Shown: piece by piece, positions 7,570 to 15,966 of the stretch | How positions within the stretch are numbered: the first letter of the stretch is position 1 | How the letters are laid out: each line of letters starts with the position of its first letter | Origin: an uncultured Clostridium sp. | Lineage (GTDB): Bacteria > Bacillota > Clostridia > Clostridiales > Clostridiaceae | Assembly: GCF_947039605.1 (NCBI RefSeq) | Contig: NZ_CAMQZG010000010.1 | Span: forward strand, 1-64,000 | Direction of reading: 5' to 3' | Length of the DNA: 64,000 bases | Position numbers and translations under genes: made by a program | Notes under the pieces: generated by a model | Told to the model about the DNA's origin: nothing | Seen by the model: the letters and a program-made list of their open reading frames with translations, nothing else | Database searches by the model: none

Positions 7570-8706
7570 GTGCAAAATAAAAATTCTTACTATAAAATTC
7601 TTACTATTATATTTATAGCAGCAATTGGTGGAGTAACTGTTTTAAATACTCTATCTCCTGTAAAGGACTTTTCTGAATCTGAGAATAGAGTTCTTTCTAA
7701 AAGTCCAAAATTCACTTTTGAAAGACTTGTGGATGGCAGATATACAAAAAAATATGAGAAATATAAAACAGACCAATTTATAGGGCGTGATTTTTTTATG
7801 GCTATTAAATCTTGCTCTGATTTAATGCTTGGCAAAAAGAATAATAACTCTGTATATTTAGCAGATGATGGTTATTTAATAGAAGATTTTTCACCTATAT
7901 CAGATGAAAAAATCAAAGCTAATCTTACTTCTATAAATAACTTTGCAAAAAAATATAAAGATTCAAAAACAACATTTGCAATAGTACCAACTGCTATAAG
8001 TATTTTTGATGAAAAACTTCCAAGCTTTTCACCTGTGAAAAATCAAAATACTTATATAAAATCATTTTATGATAACCTAGATCCTAATATAAATTCAGTA
8101 GACCTTTATAATACACTTTATAATAGTCGTGATGAATATTTATATTATAAAACAGACCATCATTGGACTAGCCTTGCAGCTAGCAAAGCTTATGAGACTA
8201 TAAAAAAAGAAATGCAACTTGATAATGTAGAATCTACATTTATAGCGAAAACTATTACAACTGATTTTAACGGTACACTTGCGTCTAAAAGTGGTTTCAG
8301 AGGTAATTCTACTGATTCTATAGATGTTTATTTAAATAACAATAAAGACTTAAAAGTTTTATATAGTAATAGTACAGATAAAATGCCAACCTTATATGAT
8401 ACTTCAAAACTTGAAGGTAAGGATAAGTACGCTTTATTCTTATCTGGTAATCATCCTGAAATAACTATTAAAACAACAGCTAGGACAACTGACAGTATTA
8501 TTGTTTTTAAAGACTCATATGCTAATTGCTTTATTCCATTTTTGGCTGAACATTATAGTAAAATAACAGTTATAGACCCTAGATATTACTATGATGACCT
8601 TTATAAATTGATGGAAGAAAATCAATATGATGATATATTATTTTTATATAATGCAAATACATTTTTCTCTGACACATCAATCGAACCAGTTCTTAAAAAT
8701 GAATAA
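7570..8706 (+). CDS. DHHW family protein (AlgJ/AlgX-like partner of MBOAT)
   Basis: 378 residues with a GTG start 7 bases after GAGGAGG. An N-terminal membrane anchor (residues about 9-27) precedes an AlgX/AlgJ-type SGNH-like domain. The family signature TDHHWT is at about residue 195, and a GDS-like block is replaced by the KDSYAN motif near 315. DHHW proteins accept the acyl group exported by the MBOAT partner and transfer it to a glycan. It is the last gene of the operon, followed by a bidirectional terminator. Confidence 0.85.
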   Translation: MQNKNSYYKILTIIFIAAIGGVTVLNTLSPVKDFSESENRVLSKSPKFTFERLVDGRYTKKYEKYKTDQFIGRDFFMAIKSCSDLMLGKKNNNSVYLADDGYLIEDFSPISDEKIKANLTSINNFAKKYKDSKTTFAIVPTAISIFDEKLPSFSPVKNQNTYIKSFYDNLDPNINSVDLYNTLYNSRDEYLYYKTDHHWTSLAASKAYETIKKEMQLDNVESTFIAKTITTDFNGTLASKSGFRGNSTDSIDVYLNNNKDLKVLYSNSTDKMPTLYDTSKLEGKDKYALFLSGNHPEITIKTTARTTDSIIVFKDSYANCFIPFLAEHYSKITVIDPRYYYDDLYKLMEENQYDDILFLYNANTFFSDTSIEPVLKNE

Positions 8707-8711
8707 AAGAC

Positions 8712-8751
8712 AATCTCTAGGGAATATTCCCCCTAGAGATTATCTTTTTTA
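8712..8751. terminator. Bidirectional terminator after the acylation operon
   Basis: AATCTCTAGGG pairs with CCCTAGAGATT and runs into ATCTTTTTTATTT on the plus strand. The minus strand has TGTCTTTTATTC, so it can also end the SDR-like gene. Confidence 0.85.
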
Positions 8752-8752
8752 T

Positions 8753-9349
8753 TTAGCCTATAAATTTATTATTCATTGCTTTACTTTCATCTGATGCAAG
8801 CATTATTATAGATTCTTTATTATTTTTTTCTATACTACTCATAACCGTATTTATCCTAATATTATTCACTAATAGACTCTTTGATAAATTCTCTATATAT
8901 TCCCTTAAATCAAAATTCATCTTTATATCATTATCTGATATATTTACTAAATTTATTATATTCCCATAATTTTGTTCTACCATAAGCTCTAAAATATATT
9001 TTATAGTTTCACTCAGTTTATCTTCATTTTCTCTTGTAAGAATTATTTTCTCATTTTTCATGTAACCAACTAAAGAATTAATTAATACATCAACTCTTCC
9101 AAAATGATCAATAACTTCATATGCCATATTTTTTATGCTTTCTGTATCAATCATATCACACTTCAAAAATACAACATCAGTTCCAAAACCCAGTTCTCTT
9201 TTAAGTTTTGTGATAAATTTTATCCCCTCTTCCTTATCTCTTACTGTGACTGCTAGTCTAGCTCCATTTTCTAATATTAATTTTGCTAATTCATAGCCTT
9301 TTTCAAAGTTTACTTCTGTTAATAACACAACTTTATTTTGTAATCTCAT
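8753..9349 (-). CDS. Degenerate short-chain dehydrogenase-like protein
   Basis: 198 residues from the ATG (MRLQNKVVLL) 11 bases after AGGAG; the longer frame begins before that site. The SDR framework is recognisable: the first beta strand, DVVFLKCDM, FGRVDVLINS, and the late NIRINTV strand. However, the Gly-rich cofactor loop (normally TGxxxGIG) reads TEVNFEKG, and the catalytic YxxxK is replaced: aligning on SKSL puts Asn at the Tyr position and Arg at the Lys position. The protein is also shorter than the usual 240-250 residues. It probably lacks dehydrogenase activity. It may be a binding or regulatory relic or an early pseudogene, although the frame is intact. Confidence 0.6.
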   Translation of the reverse strand: MRLQNKVVLLTEVNFEKGYELAKLILENGARLAVTVRDKEEGIKFITKLKRELGFGTDVVFLKCDMIDTESIKNMAYEVIDHFGRVDVLINSLVGYMKNEKIILTRENEDKLSETIKYILELMVEQNYGNIINLVNISDNDIKMNFDLREYIENLSKSLLVNNIRINTVMSSIEKNNKESIIMLASDESKAMNNKFIG

Positions 9350-9484
9350 AAATATACCATCTCCTATCATATAATTTTAAAAATATTCTCTCAATTATAT
9401 ATTCGAAACTCTCATCTAAACTATGTATATCCAATTCATTAAATTACTAATAACATTTCTATATATTTTTTTAAAAATTAAAAA

Positions 9485-9512
9485 AGAGCAACAATATTAA
9501 TATTGCTACTCT
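9485..9512 (-). terminator. Terminator of the 64-aa protein gene
   Basis: An imperfect hairpin (AGAG..CAATAT with ATATTG..CTCT) which, read on the minus strand, runs into CTTTTTTAATTT. It lies 24 bases after the stop at 9536. Confidence 0.6.
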
Positions 9513-9535
9513 TCGCTCTTACTCTATATCTACAA

Positions 9536-9730
9536 TTATTTTCCTACTTTTATTGATAAACTGCTACCTATCCAATATGCTTTTACAGTATCTCCTGGTT
9601 GTATGTTAGAAAATGCACATCCACTAACCTTAGTAACTACCTTTGAATCTGGTGTTGTTACTGGCTCTATTGTGAAGTCTCTACCTTCCTTACCCGTTAT
9701 TGTTAATATAAACTCTTTGTAATCATTCAT
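9536..9730 (-). CDS. Small conserved-looking protein of 64 residues
   Basis: I do not recognise this protein. GGAGG lies 9 bases before the ATG and a terminator follows, so the gene is real. It has no membrane segment. The sequence alternates short strands (EFILTITG, DTVKAYWIG, SLSIKVG), which suggests a small beta barrel or OB-like fold. It has one Cys, at residue 38. Monocistronic. Confidence 0.6.
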   Translation of the reverse strand: MNDYKEFILTITGKEGRDFTIEPVTTPDSKVVTKVSGCAFSNIQPGDTVKAYWIGSSLSIKVGK

Positions 9731-9968
9731 GCTATTTAGCCTCCATCGTCTGGTTCATCTTTTATTCATATTATACCATAATATTTCAAAATTTAAAGGC
9801 TATACCAATAAAAATAACCTTTATTTTTTAATTAACCTATTTTTTGGTTTATTAAAATAATATTCTCTGTTACTAAAACACACAAAAAATATAATATATT
9901 CCTCCCTAAATAATTTTTAACAATAATGGCAATACTATTAGTTATACTTTAATTTATGGAGGAATTTT

Positions 9969-10610
9969 ATGAGAATACCAAAACATATAGGTGTAATCCC
10001 CGATGGAAACAGACGTTGGGCTTTAGAGAATTCACTAAAAAAAGATATGGGCTATACTCACGGTATAAACCCTGGACTTGAACTTTTTAAAACTTGCGAA
10101 AAAAAAGGAATCAAAGAATTAACTTTTTATGGGTTTACAATTGATAATACAAAAAGACCAGCAGAACAAAAAATTGCTTTTACAAATGCCTGTATAGAAT
10201 CAGTTATGCTTATGACAAAAGAAAACTGTGAAATTTTAGTTCTTGGTAATACTAAATCACATGCATTTCCAAAAGAACTTTTAGAATTTACTACTAGAAA
10301 AAAATTTGGTACTGGTGGCATAAAAGTAAATTTTTTAATTCACTATGGATGGGAATGGGATTTAAATTTATTAAAAGAATCAAATACAACATCAAAAGAT
10401 GTATCTTCTAATATACAATCAAAGGATATTTCAAGAATTGATCTTATTATAAGATGGGGTGGTAGAAGAAGACTTAGTGGTTTCCTTCCTATTCAATCTG
10501 TCTATTCTGATTTTTATGTAGTTGAAAGCCTTTGGCCTAATTTTAAATCATCTGATATTGATGAAGCATTAAATTGGTATAAAATTCAAGATGTAACCCT
10601 TGGTGGCTAA
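9969..10610 (+). CDS. Short cis-prenyltransferase (UppS-family paralogue)
   Basis: 213 residues, about 30 shorter than ordinary undecaprenyl diphosphate synthases. The N-terminal HIGVIPDGNRRWA keeps the catalytic Asp of the family signature. The C-terminal DLIIRWGGRRRLSGFLPIQ block and LWPNF motif match the substrate-binding end, where the usual pattern is DLLIRTSGE..LSNF. The TSGE to WGGR change and the overall shortening suggest a shorter or different product than C55. It is convergent with a phytoene-desaturase-like gene across a shared terminator. GGAGG precedes the ATG. It is probably not the essential cell-wall UppS, which would sit near cdsA. Confidence 0.75.
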   Translation: MRIPKHIGVIPDGNRRWALENSLKKDMGYTHGINPGLELFKTCEKKGIKELTFYGFTIDNTKRPAEQKIAFTNACIESVMLMTKENCEILVLGNTKSHAFPKELLEFTTRKKFGTGGIKVNFLIHYGWEWDLNLLKESNTTSKDVSSNIQSKDISRIDLIIRWGGRRRLSGFLPIQSVYSDFYVVESLWPNFKSSDIDEALNWYKIQDVTLGG

Positions 10611-10632
10611 ATCTCTATTATTCAAATCAGTA

Positions 10633-10663
10633 AAAAAGCTAAGTAAATTATACTTAGCTTTTT
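10633..10663. terminator. Bidirectional terminator
   Basis: Perfect 13-bp inverted repeat: AAAAAGCTAAGTA pairs with TACTTAGCTTTTT around a 5-base loop. It serves both the plus-strand prenyltransferase and the minus-strand oxidoreductase. Confidence 0.9.
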
Positions 10664-10667
10664 CTTG

Positions 10668-12155
10668 TTACATCAAATCCTTTAATATAATATTTTCTAA
10701 AACTTTTGTACCATCTATCACTACAGATATTCCGTTTCCAGGATGAGTTGAGGCACCTATAAAATATAAACCTTTAATATTTTTTGATTTCATATGTCCT
10801 CTTAGATAGTTAGTTTGGCTAAGTTTATGACTTAAGCCAAATGCATTGCCATAATAGCAATTAAACTTGCTTTCAAAATCTTTTGGTATAAGATATTCTT
10901 CAATTTCTATACTCTTTTCTATCTCTTCTAACCCTCTTATTTTTGTAGCTATAGTATTTATTATATTATCTCTAACTATTTTAATATTTTTAGTATTCCA
11001 CTCTATTTTTTCAAAACTTAAATTAGGTACTCTAAGCATTATATTAAGACTACTTTTACCCATTTCACAAAAACTATCATCAACTGCACTTGGGTAATAT
11101 AAATATAAACTTACATCTTTCACCATATATCCTTTAAATGGACCTTCTATACTTAATTTAAAATCCTTGCTTAGATATATATTATGTAATTTTAGCTCAT
11201 TTATCTTTTTATTTAACCCTAAATATAGAATAAATGTAGAACATGAATATTCTTTATCTTTCAAATTGTTCTTTTTATATTTTACTTCTTTTATATCTTT
11301 TTCTAAAAGTTTCTCTAATGTATATGAATAATCAGAATTTCCAATAACTATATCTGCAGGTTCAAATTTCCCATCCACATTAACCCCAACTATTCTCTTA
11401 TTATCTACAACTATTTTTGTAACTTCTGTTCTAACTTTAATTTCACCTCCTAGTTCATATATAAGTTTCTCTAAAGCTTTTACATAAGCATAAACTCCAC
11501 CCTTTATATAAAATAAACCTTGTTTTTGAGTTATAGCTGGAATTAAAGTATATATATTTGATGAACCATATGGATTAGTTCCTATATACATAGTTTTAAA
11601 AATCAGATATTCTCTAAGTTTCTCACAACTAACTCTGTCTTTAATAAACTTATAACTATGCTCTACCGGTTTTATATCTAAAAACTTAAAAATTGATTGA
11701 AAACTTAAAAATTCAAAAATGCTAATCATTGGTTTATCTAAAAAATATTTTTTTGCTAATAAATACTTTCTAAAACTTTCATCTACAAACTTATTGTATT
11801 CAAATGATAACCCCTCCTGCATCCTTTCTAGAACTATATCCATCTTTTCCTTATTTGAATAAAAATCATACTGACTTCCATCACTATAATTCACTCTATA
11901 TGTATGTTCTTGGTTTATAACCTCTATATAATCTCTATAGTTTCTACCACACTCTTCAAAAATATTTATATAACTTGCTTCATTCATTAAAACTGAAGCT
12001 GTTAAATCAAACTTAAAACCATCTTTTTCTTTTATATTAACTCTCCCACCTATAGTATCTTCCTTTTCAATTATAAGAACTTTTAATCCTTTATTTAATA
12101 ACCTTATAGCTGTACAAAGTCCACCAATTCCAGCACCTACAACAATAGTTTTCAC
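10668..12155 (-). CDS. Phytoene desaturase-like FAD oxidoreductase (CrtI family)
   Basis: 495 residues. The start is set at GTG 12155, since the AAAGGGG motif lies inside the longer TTG frame. The N-terminal FAD-binding motif VGAGIGGLCTA is followed by EKEDTIGGRV. The C-terminal block GLYFIGASTHPGNGIS resembles the CrtI-type signature, in which the family usually has GAGTHPGAGIPG. CrtI/CrtN enzymes desaturate C40 or C30 polyenes; close relatives act as carotene isomerases or retinol saturases. No phytoene synthase (CrtB/CrtM) is in the window, so the substrate is unknown. The neighbouring cis-prenyltransferase could supply an isoprenoid. Confidence 0.75.
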   Translation of the reverse strand: MKTIVVGAGIGGLCTAIRLLNKGLKVLIIEKEDTIGGRVNIKEKDGFKFDLTASVLMNEASYINIFEECGRNYRDYIEVINQEHTYRVNYSDGSQYDFYSNKEKMDIVLERMQEGLSFEYNKFVDESFRKYLLAKKYFLDKPMISIFEFLSFQSIFKFLDIKPVEHSYKFIKDRVSCEKLREYLIFKTMYIGTNPYGSSNIYTLIPAITQKQGLFYIKGGVYAYVKALEKLIYELGGEIKVRTEVTKIVVDNKRIVGVNVDGKFEPADIVIGNSDYSYTLEKLLEKDIKEVKYKKNNLKDKEYSCSTFILYLGLNKKINELKLHNIYLSKDFKLSIEGPFKGYMVKDVSLYLYYPSAVDDSFCEMGKSSLNIMLRVPNLSFEKIEWNTKNIKIVRDNIINTIATKIRGLEEIEKSIEIEEYLIPKDFESKFNCYYGNAFGLSHKLSQTNYLRGHMKSKNIKGLYFIGASTHPGNGISVVIDGTKVLENIILKDLM

Positions 12156-12294
12156 TATATCTAATCCCCTTTCCAATTTTCTATCTTAAATCTAGTATCT
12201 GCATTTTAATCAAAAATATAAAATTTATATTTAATGTACAAAATCCTATCATAATATTGTATAATATTATGATAATACACTATGGAGGTTTAAT

Positions 12295-12762
12295 ATGAAT
12301 AATGTTTTAACTATTGAGAATATGACAAAACTTCAAGAAGAACTTGATTTTAGATTAACAGTTAGAAGAGCTGAAATTGCTAAAGATAAATTAATAGCAG
12401 CTGCTCATGGAGATAGATCAGAAAATGCTGAATATAAGGAAGCTTGCGCTGAATATAGAGAGAATGATAATAGAATACAATATCTTATGACTATGATTTC
12501 AACAGCTACTGTTGTGGATACTGCAGAGCTTGATAAATCAAAACTTACTATAAATACTAAAGCTAAAGTTAAATTTGTTGAAGATGGTGAAGAAGAAATC
12601 ATAACACTTGTAACTACACTAGATTTAGACCCTGAAAATATGATGATTAGCATAGAATCAGAACTTGGAAAAGCTTTGCTTGGGAAATCAATTGGTGATG
12701 TTATTGAAGTTGTTGCCCCTGGTGACAATTACACTATCGAAATCTTAGAGATACTAGAATAA
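12295..12762 (+). CDS. GreA/GreB-family transcript cleavage factor
   Basis: 155 residues, the normal Gre length. The N-terminal coiled-coil finger carries the tip motif HGDRSENAEYKEA (about residues 38-50), whose acidic residues reach into the RNA polymerase channel to trigger cleavage of backtracked RNA. The C-terminal FKBP-like domain ends in IGDVIEVVAPGDNYTIEILEI. It stands alone and not in the usual greA-lysS context, so it may be a second paralogue. TGGAGG lies upstream, and a terminator overlaps the stop codon. Confidence 0.85.
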   Translation: MNNVLTIENMTKLQEELDFRLTVRRAEIAKDKLIAAAHGDRSENAEYKEACAEYRENDNRIQYLMTMISTATVVDTAELDKSKLTINTKAKVKFVEDGEEEIITLVTTLDLDPENMMISIESELGKALLGKSIGDVIEVVAPGDNYTIEILEILE

Positions 12763-12781
12763 TAATTCTAGTATCTTTTTT
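12751..12781 (+). terminator. Terminator of the Gre-factor gene
   Basis: GATACTAGAAT pairs perfectly with ATTCTAGTATC around AATA and is followed by seven T. The 5' arm lies inside the last codons and stop of the gene. Confidence 0.9.
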
Positions 12782-12874
12782 TCTTTAAACATGCTTAATA
12801 ATTTAATATCAAACATTTTTTATCATTAAAATTCATAAAATGTAAAATATAAAAAATTATTAGGAGGCTTCTAT

Positions 12875-14587
12875 ATGCAAAGACCCAATATACTAATTCT
12901 TATGGTAGATGAAGAAAGATTTCCAACAATATATGAGAGTAAAGCTACTAAAGAATGGCGTACTCAATACTTAAAAGCTCAAACTCTTTTAAAGCAAAAT
13001 GGATTTGAATTTAAAAACCACTATGCTGCAAGTACTGCTTGTGCACCAAGTAGAGCTAGTATTTATACTGGTCAGTATCCCTCACTTCATGGTGTAAGCC
13101 AAACTCCCGGTGCTGCAAAAGATGATTTTGACTCAGATATGTTTTGGCTTGATCCTAACACCGTACCAACTTTTGGAGATTATTTTCAACAAGCAGGTTA
13201 TTCAACTTTTTGGAAAGGAAAATGGCATGCATCTCAAGCTGATATTATAAATCCTGCTCCTAATCACCCATCATATTTAAGCTATGATATTAATTCTGGC
13301 ATTCCCTCTCCTCTTGGCGAAGAAAGATACTTAAAAGCAAATAAACTTCTTCCTTATGGTTTTAATGGATGGGTTGGTCCTGAACCATTTGGTGATTTAC
13401 CTGCAAATTCTGGTTCATCATCACCTAAAATGATATCTGGCAGGGATGTTATTTTTGCTAATGAAGCAATTGAACTTATAGAACAACTTAATGATAATGA
13501 TTCTTTAGAACCTTGGATTATGACTACTTCTTTTGTTAACCCTCATGATATAACACTCTATGGTGAAATAAGTAGACTTAGTGATGATTTTAATTTTTCT
13601 ATTGATCCTTCGGTTCCTCATATAGATAGCGCCCCTACTTCTCATGAGGATTTATCAACTAAACCAAGATGTCAAAAATCGTATAAAGAAGTATATCAAG
13701 AAGCTTTTCAACCATCTTTAGATACTGAAGAATATAGACAGCTTTACTATTCTTTGATGCTTAAAGCTGATACACAAATGCAAAGAGTTTTAGATGCACT
13801 TATAAAGTCTAAATTCTATGAAAATACTATTATTATTTTCACTTCTGATCATGGAGATCTTGGTGGCTCACATGGTGGTCTTTTTGAAAAATGGTATCAA
13901 GCATATGAAGAAACAACCCACGTACCTCTTATAATCCATAACCCAAAATTATTTGACCATTATCAGTGTACTGATGCTATAACTAGCCATGTAGATTTAC
14001 TTCCAACATTACTTTCACTTGCGAATATAGATCAAGCTACTACAAGATTAAAACTTAAAAAAACACATACTCAAGCTTTAAAACCTGTTGGTAGAGATTT
14101 AACACCTTTGTTCAATAAATGTTGTGACTCTCCTGAATTTTCAGAAGGAATTTACTTTATGACTGATGATGACCCAACAAAAGGACAACATCAAGAAACT
14201 TTTGAAGGAAAAACCTATAAAGCAGTTATTGAACCTAGCAGTGTAGAAACCATAATCATTTATTTAAAAAATACTGAGACTAACTATCGTGAAAAATGGA
14301 AGTTTTCTAGATACTTTAATAACAGCGAACTTTGGACATCGCCAAACAAAGAAGATAAACTTCTTGATAAAAGAGTATCCGATAAGCTTTGCGAGGTTGA
14401 TATTTATACTATTAATAGAATTGATAAGATTGAAGACTTTGAGATGTATAATCTAACAAATGATCCAATTGAAGCTAATAATTTAATTAATGAGTATTAC
14501 TGTGATAAATCAGTTAAAGAAATTGCAGACTTACTTTATGGGCTATTAATTAAACAAAGAGAAGAAAAAAGACTTTCACCCCAATAA
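12875..14587 (+). CDS. Cys-type (formylglycine) sulfatase
   Basis: 570 residues of the alkaline-phosphatase superfamily. The N-terminal NILILMVDEER supplies metal-binding Asp. The sulfatase signature ACAPSRASIYTGQYPSLHG has Cys56 in the CxPSR motif, the residue converted to formylglycine. Further metal ligands sit in TSDHGDLGGSHG near residue 325. No signal peptide, so it is probably cytosolic and acts on imported sulfate esters such as choline sulfate-like compounds. In an anaerobe the Cys needs an anaerobic maturase (anSME), which is not in this window. AGGAGG precedes the ATG. No transporter or regulator is adjacent. Confidence 0.85.
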   Translation: MQRPNILILMVDEERFPTIYESKATKEWRTQYLKAQTLLKQNGFEFKNHYAASTACAPSRASIYTGQYPSLHGVSQTPGAAKDDFDSDMFWLDPNTVPTFGDYFQQAGYSTFWKGKWHASQADIINPAPNHPSYLSYDINSGIPSPLGEERYLKANKLLPYGFNGWVGPEPFGDLPANSGSSSPKMISGRDVIFANEAIELIEQLNDNDSLEPWIMTTSFVNPHDITLYGEISRLSDDFNFSIDPSVPHIDSAPTSHEDLSTKPRCQKSYKEVYQEAFQPSLDTEEYRQLYYSLMLKADTQMQRVLDALIKSKFYENTIIIFTSDHGDLGGSHGGLFEKWYQAYEETTHVPLIIHNPKLFDHYQCTDAITSHVDLLPTLLSLANIDQATTRLKLKKTHTQALKPVGRDLTPLFNKCCDSPEFSEGIYFMTDDDPTKGQHQETFEGKTYKAVIEPSSVETIIIYLKNTETNYREKWKFSRYFNNSELWTSPNKEDKLLDKRVSDKLCEVDIYTINRIDKIEDFEMYNLTNDPIEANNLINEYYCDKSVKEIADLLYGLLIKQREEKRLSPQ

Positions 14588-14600
14588 TTTATAACTATAT

Positions 14601-14637
14601 AAAAATAGCTTTAGAATTTCTTCTAAAGCTATTTTTA
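14601..14637. terminator. Bidirectional terminator
   Basis: AAAAATAGCTTTAGAA pairs with TTCTAAAGCTATTTTT around four bases. It is shared by the plus-strand sulfatase and the minus-strand glycosyltransferase. Confidence 0.9.
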
Positions 14638-14647
14638 CTATAATTTT

Positions 14648-15796
14648 TTATTTTAATATCTCGTGTATAAGTTCTGTAGCCTTTTGGTATCCACCACTAT
14701 TTTTTAGTGATTCACCTATCTTAATAGCATTTTCTTTATAACTACTATTATTTAAAATAGCTTCAACAGCTTCTTTTATATCATTAGCAGTTTGCTTTTC
14801 TATAAGGTTAATTCCAGCACCAAGTTCTTCAACTCTAGCTGCTACAACTGGTTGTTCTGCCATTTGTGGAACTACTATGAGTGGTATACCATTATATAAA
14901 GCTTCACTTGAACTATTCATCCCACCATGTGTTATAAATAAATCTATTTGTTTTAACACTTCGAGTTGTGGAACATAATTATATATATCAAAGTTACTAG
15001 GAACTTGTCCAAGTTCTTCTATTTTATTACCTTTTCCAATAGACATTATAACTTTAACATCATTATTATCTCCTAATGCTTTAAAAGCTTCATGGTAAAA
15101 GCTAAAATTCTTATTAGCTAATGTTCCAAGTGAAAGATATATAAGTTTTTTATTATCAGGATTGCTTATTTTAAAATCACTAAGCTCTTTTCTATCAAAA
15201 ATAGATGGTCCTACAAACTTATATGTATCATCAAAACTTTCAACCTCTGGTTGATAATATCTTGATGTAAACACAATTTTCAAATCAGAATTTACACCTT
15301 TCATTACCTCCACCATGCTTTTTGGTGCTATTACTCCATACTCTTTATTTATCTCTTCAAATCCTGTAAAGAATTTATCTTTAAGCATTTTAGCAAGTTC
15401 TACAGAACCTCTTTTTTGATTATATTCAAATATACGTTGTGACATATTTTTATTAAGTGCAAATGTTGTTACACTCTGTATTACTTTTTTAATATTAAAT
15501 TTTTTAATTATTTTTGTTCCCGGATTTATAAATGGATCTACCACTATATAATCAAATTCTCCATCTTCCTCAAATGCTAAATCTAAAGACTTTTTGTGTA
15601 TATCAGCATTCTTTGATGTCATATTAATACCTGTATACCCTTTAAACTTCGCACCTACTTTTTCTAGCTTCTCTCTATATTCATCAGATGAAATATATAC
15701 TACTTCATCACCTTTATTTATAAGTTCACTTACTAATCCAATTGTTGGATTCACATGTCCATGCCCTGGAAAAATAATAAATAATCCTCTTGCCAT
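14648..15796 (-). CDS. MGT-family UDP-glycosyltransferase
   Basis: 382 residues from ATG (MARGLFIIFPGHGHVNP), 10 bases after AGGA; a GTG three codons earlier overlaps the ribosome binding site. It has the GT-B fold of macrolide-glycosyltransferase-like enzymes, with N-terminal PGHGHVNPT acceptor-side loop and C-terminal nucleotide-sugar motif ITHGGMNSSSEALYNGIPLIVVPQ. Such enzymes glycosylate small hydrophobic acceptors, including macrolides, flavonoids and lipids. A TetR-family regulator is divergently transcribed next to it, so the two probably form an inducible detoxification pair. Confidence 0.85.
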   Translation of the reverse strand: MARGLFIIFPGHGHVNPTIGLVSELINKGDEVVYISSDEYREKLEKVGAKFKGYTGINMTSKNADIHKKSLDLAFEEDGEFDYIVVDPFINPGTKIIKKFNIKKVIQSVTTFALNKNMSQRIFEYNQKRGSVELAKMLKDKFFTGFEEINKEYGVIAPKSMVEVMKGVNSDLKIVFTSRYYQPEVESFDDTYKFVGPSIFDRKELSDFKISNPDNKKLIYLSLGTLANKNFSFYHEAFKALGDNNDVKVIMSIGKGNKIEELGQVPSNFDIYNYVPQLEVLKQIDLFITHGGMNSSSEALYNGIPLIVVPQMAEQPVVAARVEELGAGINLIEKQTANDIKEAVEAILNNSSYKENAIKIGESLKNSGGYQKATELIHEILK

Positions 15797-15880
15797 AAAT
15801 TTCACATCCTATTTTTTTATCTTTTGTTTAATTTCTTGTCTTCTTTTTTATCATTATAACTTAAATACTATAGAACTCAA

Positions 15881-15905
15881 TGAACACTTAGACTTGATTT
15901 GTTCA
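15881..15905. promoter_or_regulatory. Inverted repeat, possible TetR operator
   Basis: TGAACA and TGTTCA form a 6-bp dyad separated by 13 bases in the 170-bp region between the divergent glycosyltransferase and TetR genes. The location suits an operator. The half-sites are short and unproven. Confidence 0.3.
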
Positions 15906-15966
15906 ACAATTAAAATATATACTATATATAATACTCAAAAAGTTAGCTAAAATAGGAGAATTTCTA

